In this document: positions 7,301 to 17,892 of the stretch, in pieces
Layout of the letters: every line of letters starts with the position of its first letter
Numbering within the stretch: the first letter of the stretch is position 1
NCBI RefSeq assembly: GCF_015352445.1
Contig: NZ_JADKPO010000010.1
Coordinates: 1-64,000 of the forward strand
Direction: 5' to 3'
DNA from: Nocardioides agariphilus
GTDB taxonomy: Bacteria > Actinomycetota > Actinomycetes > Propionibacteriales > Nocardioidaceae
DNA: 64,000 nt
The notes under the pieces: generated by a model
Database searches by the model: none
Seen by the model: only the letters and a program-made list of their open reading frames with translations
Told to the model about the DNA's origin: nothing
Position numbers and translations under genes: made by a program

Positions 7301-8508
7301 AGGTCGGCGACATCGACCACGGTGCCGACGACACTGCGGATGTGGTCGATCGCGTCCCAGTCGTTGACATGCATGCCGGCCACCACGCGTCCGCCGCGCA
7401 GCCACCAGGCGGTGAACTGGCCCCCGTCGTGGTCTCCGGTGCGTCCGCGGACAACCACCTGGTCGAAGCCTTCGGGCCCCGGGTTGCCGACGTACTCCAT
7501 GCCGAGGTCGTACTGGTCGGTGAAGAAATAGGGGAGGGCCTCGTGCTCGGTGTCGTTGCCGAGCAGGTTCTGGGCGACCACCTTGGCGTGCTGGATCGCG
7601 GTGTCCCAGTGCTCGACGCGCAGGGCGCGCCCGAGCACCGGGTGGTCGGCGTTGGCGATGTCGCCGATCGCCCACACGCCGTCGGCGCTGGTGCGGAGCC
7701 GGGAGTCGGTGCGCACGCCACCTGACTGCTTGTCGACCGTCAGCCCGGCGGCCTCGGCGAGGGACACGTCGGGAACGGCGCCGATGCCGACCAGGAGTCG
7801 GTCGACGGTCACGGTCTCACCGTCGACGTCGACCTCGGTGCTGTCGCCGGTCGAGCGGATGCCGCCGATCTTCACCCCTGTGCGCACGTCGACCCCGTGG
7901 GCGCGGTGCAGGTCGGCGAACAGTGAGGCGACCTCGTCGCCCAGCACCGCGTGCAGCGGCTGGGGTGCCATCTCCAGGATCACGACCTCGACCCCGTGGC
8001 TACGGGCCGCGCTCGCGACCTCGAGCCCGATCCAGCCGCCGCCGATGATGGCGAGACGTGAGCCCTCGGTGAGTGCCGCGCGCAGGCGCTCGGCGTCGCC
8101 CCACTGCCGCAGGTAGTGGACCTCCGCACCGCTGTCATCGGCCAGCGGCAGGTGCCGCGCGCGGGAGCCGGTGGCCAGCACCAGCTGCGAGTACGACGTG
8201 GTGTCGCCGGCGGCCGTGAGCTGGTGGTGAGCAGGGTCGATGGCCGTGACCGGCGTGGAGGTGTGGAGGTCGACCCGATGCTCGGCGTACCAGTCCTGGG
8301 GGTGCACCAAGGCGTTGCTCAGGGGGCCCTTGTCGAGCAGGAAGTCCTTGGAGAGCGGGGGACGTTCGTAGGGCGGGTGGGCTTCGTCGGTGTAGACCGC
8401 GAGCGGTCCGTCGTACCCGCCCTCCCGAAGCTCGGTGACCAACGTGCCGGCGGCGAGCCCGCCTCCGACGACGACGATGGGTGCGCTCTTGGTCGAGTCA
8501 GGGGCCAT
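7297..8508 (-). CDS. FAD-dependent ferredoxin reductase (rubredoxin/BphA4-type)
   Basis: A 403-residue pyridine nucleotide-disulfide oxidoreductase-type flavoprotein. It has the FAD motif GGGLAAG near the N-terminus, EAHPPYERPPLSKDFL, the NAD motif GGGWIGLEVA (about residues 150-160) and VWAIGDIA (about 270). The closest known role is NAD(P)H:ferredoxin or rubredoxin reductase that serves P450 or ring-hydroxylating oxygenases. ATG 8508 gives the normal short N-terminus. It is the first gene of a two-gene unit with the methyltransferase downstream. It is the second ferredoxin reductase within 6 kb of the KstR-like gene. Confidence 0.8.
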   Translation of the reverse strand: MAPDSTKSAPIVVVGGGLAAGTLVTELREGGYDGPLAVYTDEAHPPYERPPLSKDFLLDKGPLSNALVHPQDWYAEHRVDLHTSTPVTAIDPAHHQLTAAGDTTSYSQLVLATGSRARHLPLADDSGAEVHYLRQWGDAERLRAALTEGSRLAIIGGGWIGLEVASAARSHGVEVVILEMAPQPLHAVLGDEVASLFADLHRAHGVDVRTGVKIGGIRSTGDSTEVDVDGETVTVDRLLVGIGAVPDVSLAEAAGLTVDKQSGGVRTDSRLRTSADGVWAIGDIANADHPVLGRALRVEHWDTAIQHAKVVAQNLLGNDTEHEALPYFFTDQYDLGMEYVGNPGPEGFDQVVVRGRTGDHDGGQFTAWWLRGGRVVAGMHVNDWDAIDHIRSVVGTVVDVADL

Positions 8509-8512
8509 GGCC

Positions 8513-9067
8513 TCAGCCTGCCACGGCCCCCTGCGCGGCCTCGCGGAGCTCGAAGAAGTCACGTGTCCGGAAGCCGAACGCTGCGGCAACCACGTTGGAG
8601 GGGAACGTGCGCACCCGGGTGTTGTAGGCCCGCACGTTGCCGTTGTAGAAGCGCCGGCTCGCCGCGATCCGGTCCTCGGTGTTGGTCAGCTCCTCCTGCA
8701 GGGCCAGGAAGCTCTGGCTGGCCTTGAGGTCCGGGTAGGCCTCGACGCGGGCCAGGACGTGGTGGAGCGCGCCGGCGAGGGTGTCCTCGTAGGCCTGGCG
8801 GTGCGCAGGCGAGTCGCCATGGTGAGCGGTGGCGGCCTCGCGAGCCTCGACCAGGCGCGACAGCACGGCCTGCTCGTGGGCGGCGTACCCCTTGACGGTG
8901 TCGACCAGCTGCGGGATGAGGTCGTGGCGGCGGGTCAGCTCGACGTCGATGCCGCCCCACGACTCGTCGACGAGGGTGCGCTGGCGGACGAACCGGTTGT
9001 ACATCACCAGCAGGCTGAGCAGCACAAGGGCAGCGATCGCTACGGTCACCCAGGCGGCGGGACTCAC
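8513..9067 (-). CDS. lemA: LemA family protein
   Basis: A 184-residue protein with an N-terminal membrane helix (residues about 5-24) followed by the LemA signature: YNRFVRQRTLVDESWGGIDV, then RRHDLIPQLVDTVKGYAAHE and a C-terminal YNTRVRTFPSNVVAAAFGF. LemA proteins are bundle-of-helices membrane-attached proteins of uncertain function. GTG 9067 overlaps the stop of the upstream gene. The 4-bp gap to the FAD reductase suggests possible read-through into it. Confidence 0.9.
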   Translation of the reverse strand: MSPAAWVTVAIAALVLLSLLVMYNRFVRQRTLVDESWGGIDVELTRRHDLIPQLVDTVKGYAAHEQAVLSRLVEAREAATAHHGDSPAHRQAYEDTLAGALHHVLARVEAYPDLKASQSFLALQEELTNTEDRIAASRRFYNGNVRAYNTRVRTFPSNVVAAAFGFRTRDFFELREAAQGAVAG

Positions 9068-9762
9068 TGGCCGCGCACCTCCTGCCACACGAAGTCGGGC
9101 ACGTTGTCGAGGATGGTGTCGAGGGCTGCCAGCTTGGCGTCGATCTCCTGGACGTCGTGGCTGCCGGGGCGTACGGCGAGCAGCGAGTCGGCGTCGAAGC
9201 GCCAGGCCAGCTCGGGCCACTGGAGCAGCAGCTGCATCATCCGTGGGTGCAGCACGTCGGAGGCGAAGCGGCGGTTGGGGCAGGTGACCCGGAAGGCCCG
9301 GTTGAACTCTTCGGACTCCAGCTCGATGTCGCTGTTGGTGAGCCGGCCGATGAGTCTCGAGATCATCCCCTCCGGTGCTACCGAGAGAGCCGGCATCACG
9401 ACGCCGATGTTCACCACGACCACGGAGAACGGGTGGGTGTGGCGCTCGGTATGGCTGTGGCCGTTGGCATCGGTCGAGGTGCTGGTGGTGACGTAGCTGT
9501 AGTCGAAGGCCACCATCGGCCGGTCGTGTGCCGAGCCTCGGATGACGTTGACGGCCTCGCGGTCCTGGCCGACGCCGAAGGGCTCGCCCTCGAACCTGTC
9601 GAGCAGCGAGTCGTCGCTCTCGGCATAGGTCCACCCGCGGCTCGCGGCGAAGGCGGCCATGCCCTCGCGGCGCTTCTTGGCCTGGAAGTAGCCGAAGACG
9701 ACCGCTCCGACGATCACCACGACGAACAGGACGAAGATCAGCGGGATCACCGAGCTGGCCAC
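9064..9762 (-). CDS. Membrane-anchored DUF3137-like protein, LemA partner
   Basis: A 232-residue protein with one strong N-terminal membrane segment (about 5-25) then a soluble domain that starts with a KKRREGMAAFAASRGW stretch and contains VAFDYSYVTTS and FSVVVVNIG strands. The layout agrees with DUF3137-like proteins that often sit next to lemA. GTG 9762 has a TATCCT -10 hexamer 6 nt upstream, favouring a leaderless start. Function unknown; the coupled overlap with lemA implies a joint role at the membrane. Confidence 0.65.
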   Translation of the reverse strand: MASSVIPLIFVLFVVVIVGAVVFGYFQAKKRREGMAAFAASRGWTYAESDDSLLDRFEGEPFGVGQDREAVNVIRGSAHDRPMVAFDYSYVTTSTSTDANGHSHTERHTHPFSVVVVNIGVVMPALSVAPEGMISRLIGRLTNSDIELESEEFNRAFRVTCPNRRFASDVLHPRMMQLLLQWPELAWRFDADSLLAVRPGSHDVQEIDAKLAALDTILDNVPDFVWQEVRGQ

Positions 9763-9768
9763 GCGCCC

Positions 9769-9774
9769 AGGATA
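9769..9774 (-). promoter_or_regulatory. -10 hexamer for the DUF3137-like/lemA operon
   Basis: TATCCT on the minus strand, 6 nt before GTG 9762. Confidence 0.4.
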
Positions 9775-9784
9775 GAGATGCGGC

Positions 9785-11620
9785 TCACGTGTTCCCGTGC
9801 TCGGCGGTCAGCCACGCCGCGGCATAGGGCCCCAGCGCGATCGAGTCGCCGTCGAACCGCGGCCGGTCGCCGGTGAGGTGGTCGACGAGCTCGCCACCGG
9901 CCATCCCGAGCCAGTAGAAGACCTCGCTGGGCACGTGGGCAGCCCGGTCGGTCATGTTGGCGGCGGCCAGGAGCGGACCGTGCGGAGACCGGCGTACGAC
10001 GAGCAGGACACCGGGGTCGCGGGGGTCCCAGACCTCGGTGGGCGAGGCCGCGTGGAGGTGGGGGAGCGAGGCGCGCACGTGCAGGAGGTGGTCGAGTCCC
10101 TCGCGGATGCCGTCGGTGTCCTCGGGCACCGGCCACGGCATCCGCGGCCGGTGTGCCCAGCGGTTGTCGGCCGCGTGAGCTGGGTCGTCGGCCCAGCCCA
10201 GGTCGTTGAGGAGGCCGACCTCGTCGCCCATCCAGATGACGGGAAGGCCGCCGAAGCTCAAGATCACCGAGTGCGCGAGCAGGATCCGTGCGGTGGCCGC
10301 CGGGTCGTCGGCCTGGCGGCCGGCGAGTGACGCGAGAGAGCCGCTGATCCGTCGGTCCCCTGTCTGGTGGTTCTCCTGGAACACCAGCCCCCGCGCCCAC
10401 GAGCCCGGGAACGAGCCGGCGTACCAGTCGGCCAGGAAGCGCCGGTGGGCGTGCCCGTTGAGGCCGGCCCGCCACGCGTCGGTGTCGTCGATGGCCCAGC
10501 CGATGTCGTCGTGGCAGCGCAGGTAGGTGATCCACGACGTCGTCGGGGGTGGCTGCGGGAGGTTCTGCAGTGCCAGCGCGGCGAGCCCCACCTCCCCGGA
10601 GGCGAGCATCGACCAGACCTGCACCATCAGGCTGTTGTGGTAGGCGAGGTCGCAGACCTTGCCGGCGTGGGCTCCTGTGCCGAGGTAGGCCGCGAGGTCG
10701 GCCGGGCCGACGATCGCCTCTGCCTTGAACAGCACTGCAGGTGCGGCGATCCGGGCGACCGTGCGCAGGGCCTGGGTGAGGTGGTGGACCTCGGGCTGGT
10801 TCTGGCAGTTGGTCCCCATCCGCTTCCAGAGGAAGGCGATCGCGTCGAGCCGGAACACCTCGATGCCGGCGTTGGCCCAGCCCAGCAGGATCTCCGCGAA
10901 CTCGCAGAGCACCGACGGGTTCGCCCAGTTGAGGTCCCACTGGTAGTCGTTGAAGGTCGTCCAGACCCAGGCCTCGAGCTCGTCGTCCCAGGTGAAGTTG
11001 CCGGGGGCGAAGTCGGGGAAGACCTCGGGCAGCGACTGTTCGTACTGGTCGGGCAGGTGCCGGTCGGGGTAGACGAGGTAGTAGTCGCGCTTCTCCGCGT
11101 CGCCGGCGCGGGCGGCGGCCGCCCACGCGTGCTCGCGGGCGGTGTGGTTGAGCACCAGGTCGATGCAGAGGCTGATGCCGCGCTCCCTCAACGCAGCGGC
11201 GAGGTCACGCAGGTCCTCGTTGCTGCCGAGGTCCTCGCGCACCGTCGTGTAGTCGGCGACGGCGTACCCGCCGTCGTTGGGCGCGGGCCGGGGTGTGAGC
11301 AGTGGCATCAGGTGCAGGTAGGTGACCCCGAGCCCGCTGAGGTGGTCGAGATGCTCGGCAACACCCTTCAAGGTTGCGCCGAAGCGGTCGACGTACGCCG
11401 CGTAGCCGAGTGCGCTGCTGCGCTGGAACCAGTCCGGCTCGTCGAGCCGTCGCTGGTCGAGGTCGTGGAGCTCGTCGGGCCTGGCGTCGTAGGCGTTTCG
11501 CGCGATGGCGAGCAGGCGCTGGGCGACATCGACGGGGTCGTCGTACAGCCGTTCCAAGGAGCCGACCAGGTCGTGACGCCAGCGTTCGACCCTGGTCTCG
11601 AACTCGCTCGGGGGGCGCAC
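9785..11620 (-). CDS. Amylosucrase-like GH13 subfamily 4 enzyme
   Basis: A 611-residue alpha-amylase superfamily enzyme. The N-terminal helical domain (about 1-80) and the segment FRLDAIAFLWKRMGTNCQNQP carrying the nucleophile Asp follow Neisseria amylosucrase. The acid/base Glu is in LFKAEAIVGP and the third acid in RCHDDIGW. Amylosucrase transfers glucose from sucrose to glycogen or maltodextrin; close homologues act as sucrose hydrolases or trehalose-linked enzymes, and sequence alone does not separate these. GTG 11620 has CATACT 7 nt upstream and no Shine-Dalgarno. No sucrose transporter is adjacent. Confidence 0.8.
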   Translation of the reverse strand: MRPPSEFETRVERWRHDLVGSLERLYDDPVDVAQRLLAIARNAYDARPDELHDLDQRRLDEPDWFQRSSALGYAAYVDRFGATLKGVAEHLDHLSGLGVTYLHLMPLLTPRPAPNDGGYAVADYTTVREDLGSNEDLRDLAAALRERGISLCIDLVLNHTAREHAWAAAARAGDAEKRDYYLVYPDRHLPDQYEQSLPEVFPDFAPGNFTWDDELEAWVWTTFNDYQWDLNWANPSVLCEFAEILLGWANAGIEVFRLDAIAFLWKRMGTNCQNQPEVHHLTQALRTVARIAAPAVLFKAEAIVGPADLAAYLGTGAHAGKVCDLAYHNSLMVQVWSMLASGEVGLAALALQNLPQPPPTTSWITYLRCHDDIGWAIDDTDAWRAGLNGHAHRRFLADWYAGSFPGSWARGLVFQENHQTGDRRISGSLASLAGRQADDPAATARILLAHSVILSFGGLPVIWMGDEVGLLNDLGWADDPAHAADNRWAHRPRMPWPVPEDTDGIREGLDHLLHVRASLPHLHAASPTEVWDPRDPGVLLVVRRSPHGPLLAAANMTDRAAHVPSEVFYWLGMAGGELVDHLTGDRPRFDGDSIALGPYAAAWLTAEHGNT

Positions 11621-11627
11621 GGAGGAC

Positions 11628-11633
11628 AGTATG
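11628..11633 (-). promoter_or_regulatory. -10 hexamer for the amylosucrase-like gene
   Basis: CATACT on the minus strand, 7 nt before GTG 11620. Confidence 0.35.
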
Positions 11634-11644
11634 TCGGGCTGTTC

Positions 11645-11686
11645 CGCTGGTTGAGGAGGGTCGAAGTCCCGTCTCGAAACCCGCGG
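11645..11686. repeat. Single copy of the dispersed GCTGGTTGAGGA...GTCTCGAAACC repeat
   Basis: This 42-bp stretch has the same order as a section of the 133-bp tandem array at 27174: GCTGGTTGAGGA, a GAAGTCCC centre, and CGTCTCGAAACC then GCGG. It lies between divergent genes, 24 bp upstream of the amylosucrase start. Confidence 0.75.
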
Positions 11687-11693
11687 TGCTGCC

Positions 11694-11699
11694 TAGGAT
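11694..11699 (+). promoter_or_regulatory. -10 hexamer for the SRPBCC-like gene
   Basis: TAGGAT, 8 nt before ATG 11708, immediately after the dispersed repeat copy. Confidence 0.4.
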
Positions 11700-11707
11700 C
11701 CCGAGCC

Positions 11708-12061
11708 ATGGTCGAGTACGCCGCCCGCAAGGGCAACCTGCCCCCGCGGCCCCACGTGGTGTGGGACGACCTCGCCGAGCGGCGTCGTACGGGCGTGCGG
11801 GCCTGGGTGCGGCTCTACCCGGGTGAGGTCGCGCCGTGCCTGGTGTCCGGGGACAGGCCCATCACGCTGGTGTGGTCCTCGCTGTGGCCGGACCGTCCCG
11901 ACGACCTTGTCGAGTTCACTCTCAGACCCCATGGGATGGGCACTCGGGTCGAGGTCGTGATGACCGGGGCCGAGGAGCCGCAGCCTGAGCAGGCGTCGTA
12001 CTTCCGGCGTCGCCTCGGGGAACTGGTCTACGGAGAGCTGCGGCTGGCCTACGACCAGTGA
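11708..12061 (+). CDS. Small SRPBCC/START-like protein
   Basis: A 117-residue soluble protein with an alternating strand pattern (ITLVWSSLWPDRPDDLVEFTLRP, then TRVEVVMTG) and a C-terminal helix with RRRLGELVYGELRLAYDQ. This resembles the second half of SRPBCC (Bet v1/START-like) ligand-binding proteins, but it is short for that fold. ATG 11708 fits the TAGGAT hexamer. Convergent with the next gene, 4 bp apart. Function not known. Confidence 0.5.
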   Translation: MVEYAARKGNLPPRPHVVWDDLAERRRTGVRAWVRLYPGEVAPCLVSGDRPITLVWSSLWPDRPDDLVEFTLRPHGMGTRVEVVMTGAEEPQPEQASYFRRRLGELVYGELRLAYDQ

Positions 12062-12065
12062 GTGC

Positions 12066-12554
12066 TCACGAGAGGGGCCACGTGACCCGCGTCTCCAAAC
12101 GCTGTGGGTCGTTGTCGACCTGGTCGGGTGCGACCTCGTAGGTCTCCCATGGGGCGCCGGCAGGGGAGCGGCCGTTGGCCTGTAGCCACGTCTCGATGGC
12201 TTGGTAGGCGTTCCCGAGCTCGGGGTAGGGGCCGACGTGGAGGTACGACGCGGCCTCGCCGCCCGGGAGTTCGGTCGCGCCGAGCTCGTCGTCGGGCTGC
12301 AGCGGCGCCATGCCGTCGGGAGTCGACCTGATCGGGACGCCGACCTCGACGTCGGCACGCTCGGGTCCGAACTCGGCGTACCTCGCGTAGGGCGCTGCGG
12401 CGGGGGACAGGCCCTGCTCGTCGAGGTACGGGAAGAGGCGCCCCATGGCCGCCCCGAAGGTCTCTCCCACGTCCAGCTGGTCCATGGGCACCACGACGCG
12501 CACGGCGACGGCTGGTTGCGGCTGGAGGGTGACGACCTCGACGTCGGGGCTCAT
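12066..12554 (-). CDS. GyrI-like (AraC effector-binding domain) protein
   Basis: A 162-residue stand-alone small-molecule binding domain. It begins with VEVVTLQPQPAVAVRVVVP, continues with GRLFPYLDEQGLSPAAAPYARY and ends with ETYEVAPDQVDNDP plus a TRVTWPL strand, the usual order in GyrI/SOUL-like effector domains. There is no DNA-binding part. ATG 12554 is 4 bp from the stop of the VapC gene, so it may be co-transcribed. Ligand unknown. Confidence 0.75.
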   Translation of the reverse strand: MSPDVEVVTLQPQPAVAVRVVVPMDQLDVGETFGAAMGRLFPYLDEQGLSPAAAPYARYAEFGPERADVEVGVPIRSTPDGMAPLQPDDELGATELPGGEAASYLHVGPYPELGNAYQAIETWLQANGRSPAGAPWETYEVAPDQVDNDPQRLETRVTWPLS

Positions 12555-12558
12555 GCGC

Positions 12559-12942
12559 TCACGCTCCCACTGGCCAGTGGTCGACGTCGACCATGGGGAA
12601 GTCCTTCGGGTTGCCGGTGCACAGCCGCGCTCCATGTCGTTCGGCGGCCGCGGCAATGAGGCAGTCGGCCTGCCACAGGGTCTTGCCCTTGGCGGCGAAC
12701 TCGCGTCGCCAGCCTCCGGCTGTCCTGGCCGCCGCCTCGTCGATCGGCAGCACCACGAGTCCGGCGACGAGTGCGTCGACGGCCCGCTGCTCACGGGGTC
12801 GGAGCCCCCGCACGATCTCCTCGATGTTGATCGCCGTCGTGGCCGCAACGTCTCCCTGGAGCCGCAGCGTGGCCACACGCGTCACGGCTGGTCGCCCGCG
12901 CAGGAAGTCGATCAGGACAGTTGAGTCCAGGACTGCCAGCAA
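12559..12942 (-). CDS. vapC: PIN-domain ribonuclease toxin, VapC type
   Basis: A 127-residue PIN domain. Conserved acids are visible: Asp6 in AVLDSTVLIDFL, Glu near 41 in INIEEIVRGL, Asp near 93 in LWQADCLIAAAA, and the late acid near DFPMVDVDHW. This matches type II VapC toxins, Mg-dependent RNases that usually cleave tRNA or rRNA. The start is a TTG at 12942, three bases after the stop of the antitoxin gene; no ATG or GTG is available nearer. Toxicity is inferred from family. Confidence 0.85.
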   Translation of the reverse strand: MLAVLDSTVLIDFLRGRPAVTRVATLRLQGDVAATTAINIEEIVRGLRPREQRAVDALVAGLVVLPIDEAAARTAGGWRREFAAKGKTLWQADCLIAAAAERHGARLCTGNPKDFPMVDVDHWPVGA

Positions 12943-12945
12943 CCG

Positions 12946-13185
12946 TCAGCCCGCCCGGCGCCGGTCACCCCGGCGCTGTCCACGCACCCAGCCCGCCGTG
13001 TCGCCGTCCCAGTCATGTTCCGACTCCGCCAGAGCACCGGCAGCCTCGTCCAATGCCCGCCATCGCTTCTCCTGCTCCAGAGCACGCTCGATGGCCACCC
13101 GGACGAACGCGCTGCGGCCGCGAGGCCCGGTGACAGCGTCGAGCTCCTCCACCAACGTGTCGTCGAGCTCTATGTGCATACGCAT
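12946..13185 (-). CDS. vapB: Ribbon-helix-helix antitoxin, VapB type
   Basis: A 79-residue protein with an N-terminal ribbon-helix-helix motif (MRMHIELDDTLVEELDAV, then GRSAFVRVAIERAL) and an acidic, Trp-containing C-terminal arm (SEHDWDGDTAGWVRG) of the kind that wraps the PIN toxin. It precedes vapC, as usual. ATG 13185 was chosen; ATG 13179 and 13203 are also in frame and cannot be excluded. Confidence 0.75.
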   Translation of the reverse strand: MRMHIELDDTLVEELDAVTGPRGRSAFVRVAIERALEQEKRWRALDEAAGALAESEHDWDGDTAGWVRGQRRGDRRRAG

Positions 13186-13203
13186 GTGCTGATGATGACA
13201 CAT
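13184..13203. promoter_or_regulatory. Inverted repeat at the vapB start, candidate autoregulatory operator
   Basis: ATGTG - 10 bp - CACAT overlaps the vapB start region. RHH antitoxins bind short inverted repeats at such positions. Arms are only 5 bp, so chance is possible. Confidence 0.3.
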
Positions 13204-13249
13204 TTGACGTCAGCATCTGCTCGGCACACGAAGGCGAGCGACCGAGCGA

Positions 13250-13921
13250 CTACCAGCCTCGCTCGCGCCACTCGGCGACCGAACCGCGCTCCGCGCCGAG
13301 CGTGGAGTCGTTGCCGTGGCCGGGGTAGAACCAGGTCTCGTCGGGCAGCGTGCCGAAGAGCTTGCTCTCGACGTCGTCGATGAGGGTGCGGAAGTTGTCG
13401 GCGTTGCCGCGGGTGTTGCCGACGCCACCGGGGAAGAGCGAGTCGCCGGTGAACAGGTGGGGCTGGCCGGAGCCGTCGTCGTAGACCAGGGCGATCGACC
13501 CCGGCGTGTGACCCGTGAGGCGGATGACCCTCAGCGAGCACGAGCCGACAGGGATCGTGTCGCCATCGCCGACGCTGATGGTGACGGGTACGCCGGTCTG
13601 CTCGGTGATCGCCTCCGCGTCGGGCTCGCCGGCGACGACCTCTGCTCCCGTCGCCGCGACGACAGCCGGCAGGGCCCGGTGGTGGTCCCAGTGCTGGTGG
13701 GTGGTGACGACATGGGTCAGGCCCGCGTCGCCGATCAGGGCGAGCAGGGTCTCGGGCTCGTCCGCAGCGTCGATCAGCACCTGGTCGCCGGTGGACCGGC
13801 AGCGCAGCAGGTAGCAGTTGTTGGACGTCTCGGGGTCGACCGCGACCTTGGTGATGACCAGGTCTCCGGCTTCGCGGGAGTCTGCGGGACCGCCAGGGGC
13901 GACTTCTCCGGTGTAGGGCAT
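13250..13921 (-). CDS. MBL-fold metallo-hydrolase (glyoxalase II-like)
   Basis: A 223-residue metallo-beta-lactamase fold hydrolase. The metal motif THQHWDHH (HxHxDH) is near residues 75-82, the further His is in TGHTPGSIAL, the Asp in FTGDSLFPGG and the last His in FYPGHG. The set fits glyoxalase II-like thioesterases or persulfide dioxygenase relatives. ATG 13921 lies 2 bp from the stop of the maleylpyruvate-isomerase-like gene, so the two form an operon. This suggests action on a mycothiol thioester or conjugate (inference). Confidence 0.85.
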   Translation of the reverse strand: MPYTGEVAPGGPADSREAGDLVITKVAVDPETSNNCYLLRCRSTGDQVLIDAADEPETLLALIGDAGLTHVVTTHQHWDHHRALPAVVAATGAEVVAGEPDAEAITEQTGVPVTISVGDGDTIPVGSCSLRVIRLTGHTPGSIALVYDDGSGQPHLFTGDSLFPGGVGNTRGNADNFRTLIDDVESKLFGTLPDETWFYPGHGNDSTLGAERGSVAEWRERGW

Positions 13922-13923
13922 GC

Positions 13924-14640
13924 TCACCACGCTTTCACGGGAGGGAGCGCGCCGGTAGTCGAGGTCAGCGAGTCGGCGGGCGGACGGCCCGTGAGCCACC
14001 AAGCCAGGTCCCCGGCGGGGCCCGAGACCGCGGTGCCGGTCTCGTCGGGGTCGTCGCCGATGACCCACGTCGTGGCCAGGTCGGTGGCCAGGACGCGGAA
14101 CGACTCGTGCGACGGGGCGCGCTTGACCATGGCGTCGATGAGGTGGGCCGCGAAGGCGTCGGACCAGCCCGTGGGCGAGAAGCCCGCGTCCAGGTCGACG
14201 TGGTGGATCTCGACCTCGCGCAGCCGCATGCCGGGGATTGCCGCGAACCGGATCCTCCGGCCCCCCGGTGTGCGCTCGAACGTCTCGGTCCAGAACTCGT
14301 CGGGCAGCCTGTCCACGGCATCAGGGACCAGCGTGGTGCCGGCCAGGAAGCGCTCGCGAAGCTCTGCTCGCTCGGCGACCGCGAGCTCCTCGATGTCGGC
14401 GGCACGGCGCTCGTCGGAGACGTACATCGTGGTGGGCTCTCCCGCGATCCGTCCGCGCAGCACTCCCGTCATGGCCTCGGCATTGAGGGCCAGGTGGGCG
14501 ACGACGTGGGCGCGGGACCAGTCGGGGAGCCCGCTGGGCCCGTCGAGGTCGTCGTCGTCGAGCGAGTCCACGGTGCGGACCAGCCGCTGGGTGGCCTCGG
14601 CGAGGAGCGCGAACTGGGCCTGCGGATCGAGGTCGTCCAT
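13924..14640 (-). CDS. Mycothiol-dependent maleylpyruvate isomerase family protein
   Basis: A 238-residue protein with the DinB-like helical metal-binding fold: WSRAHVVAHLALNAEAM near residues 40-57 and REVEIHHVDLDAGFSPTGWSD near 140-160 supply the metal His residues and acid. The family uses mycothiol, the actinobacterial thiol, for isomerisation or S-transfer. The C-terminal part (GPAGDLAWWLTGR) is the usual MDMPI C-terminal domain. It precedes the MBL hydrolase with a 2-bp gap. Substrate unknown. Confidence 0.8.
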   Translation of the reverse strand: MDDLDPQAQFALLAEATQRLVRTVDSLDDDDLDGPSGLPDWSRAHVVAHLALNAEAMTGVLRGRIAGEPTTMYVSDERRAADIEELAVAERAELRERFLAGTTLVPDAVDRLPDEFWTETFERTPGGRRIRFAAIPGMRLREVEIHHVDLDAGFSPTGWSDAFAAHLIDAMVKRAPSHESFRVLATDLATTWVIGDDPDETGTAVSGPAGDLAWWLTGRPPADSLTSTTGALPPVKAW

Positions 14641-14694
14641 GCGCCTATCCTGCCCCGAAGGGTGAACGATCGGAGGACTGTCGGAGCCCCGTCA

Positions 14695-14700
14695 TAGGGT
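14695..14700 (+). promoter_or_regulatory. -10 hexamer for uvrA
   Basis: TAGGGT, 7 nt before GTG 14708. It decides between GTG 14699 (inside the hexamer) and GTG 14708. I see no actinobacterial SOS box next to it. Confidence 0.45.
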
Positions 14701-14707
14701 GGCGCAC

Positions 14708-17695
<2,988 letters not shown>

Positions 17696-17892
17696 GGGCC
17701 TACGGCCCCATCACGAATCATCCGTCGGCCCTCGTGCTCCGTCGTATCCGCTGAAGCCTGTGGATCACCTGTGAGTTCGGCGCTAGTACCACCGGACACT
17801 GGGGCCGACCCGCGCGCCCCCGTACGTTGGCTGTGTCTTGACTAGTGCCCCGCCTCGGGTATCCGGCCCTCCGACGAAGGACTCCCTGCGCC
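17696..17892. other. Intergenic region uvrA - Rieske lipoprotein
   Basis: 197 bp without a gene. It contains a GACTAGTG stretch near 17840 that may belong to a promoter, and a GAAGGA at 17876-17881 that is a possible, distant ribosome binding site for ATG 17893. No clear terminator seen. Confidence 0.3.

Noticed and set aside
14641-14707. SOS box before uvrA
   Set aside because: GGTGAACGATCGGAG looks like half a site, but the second half of a GAAC-N4-GTTC palindrome is missing.
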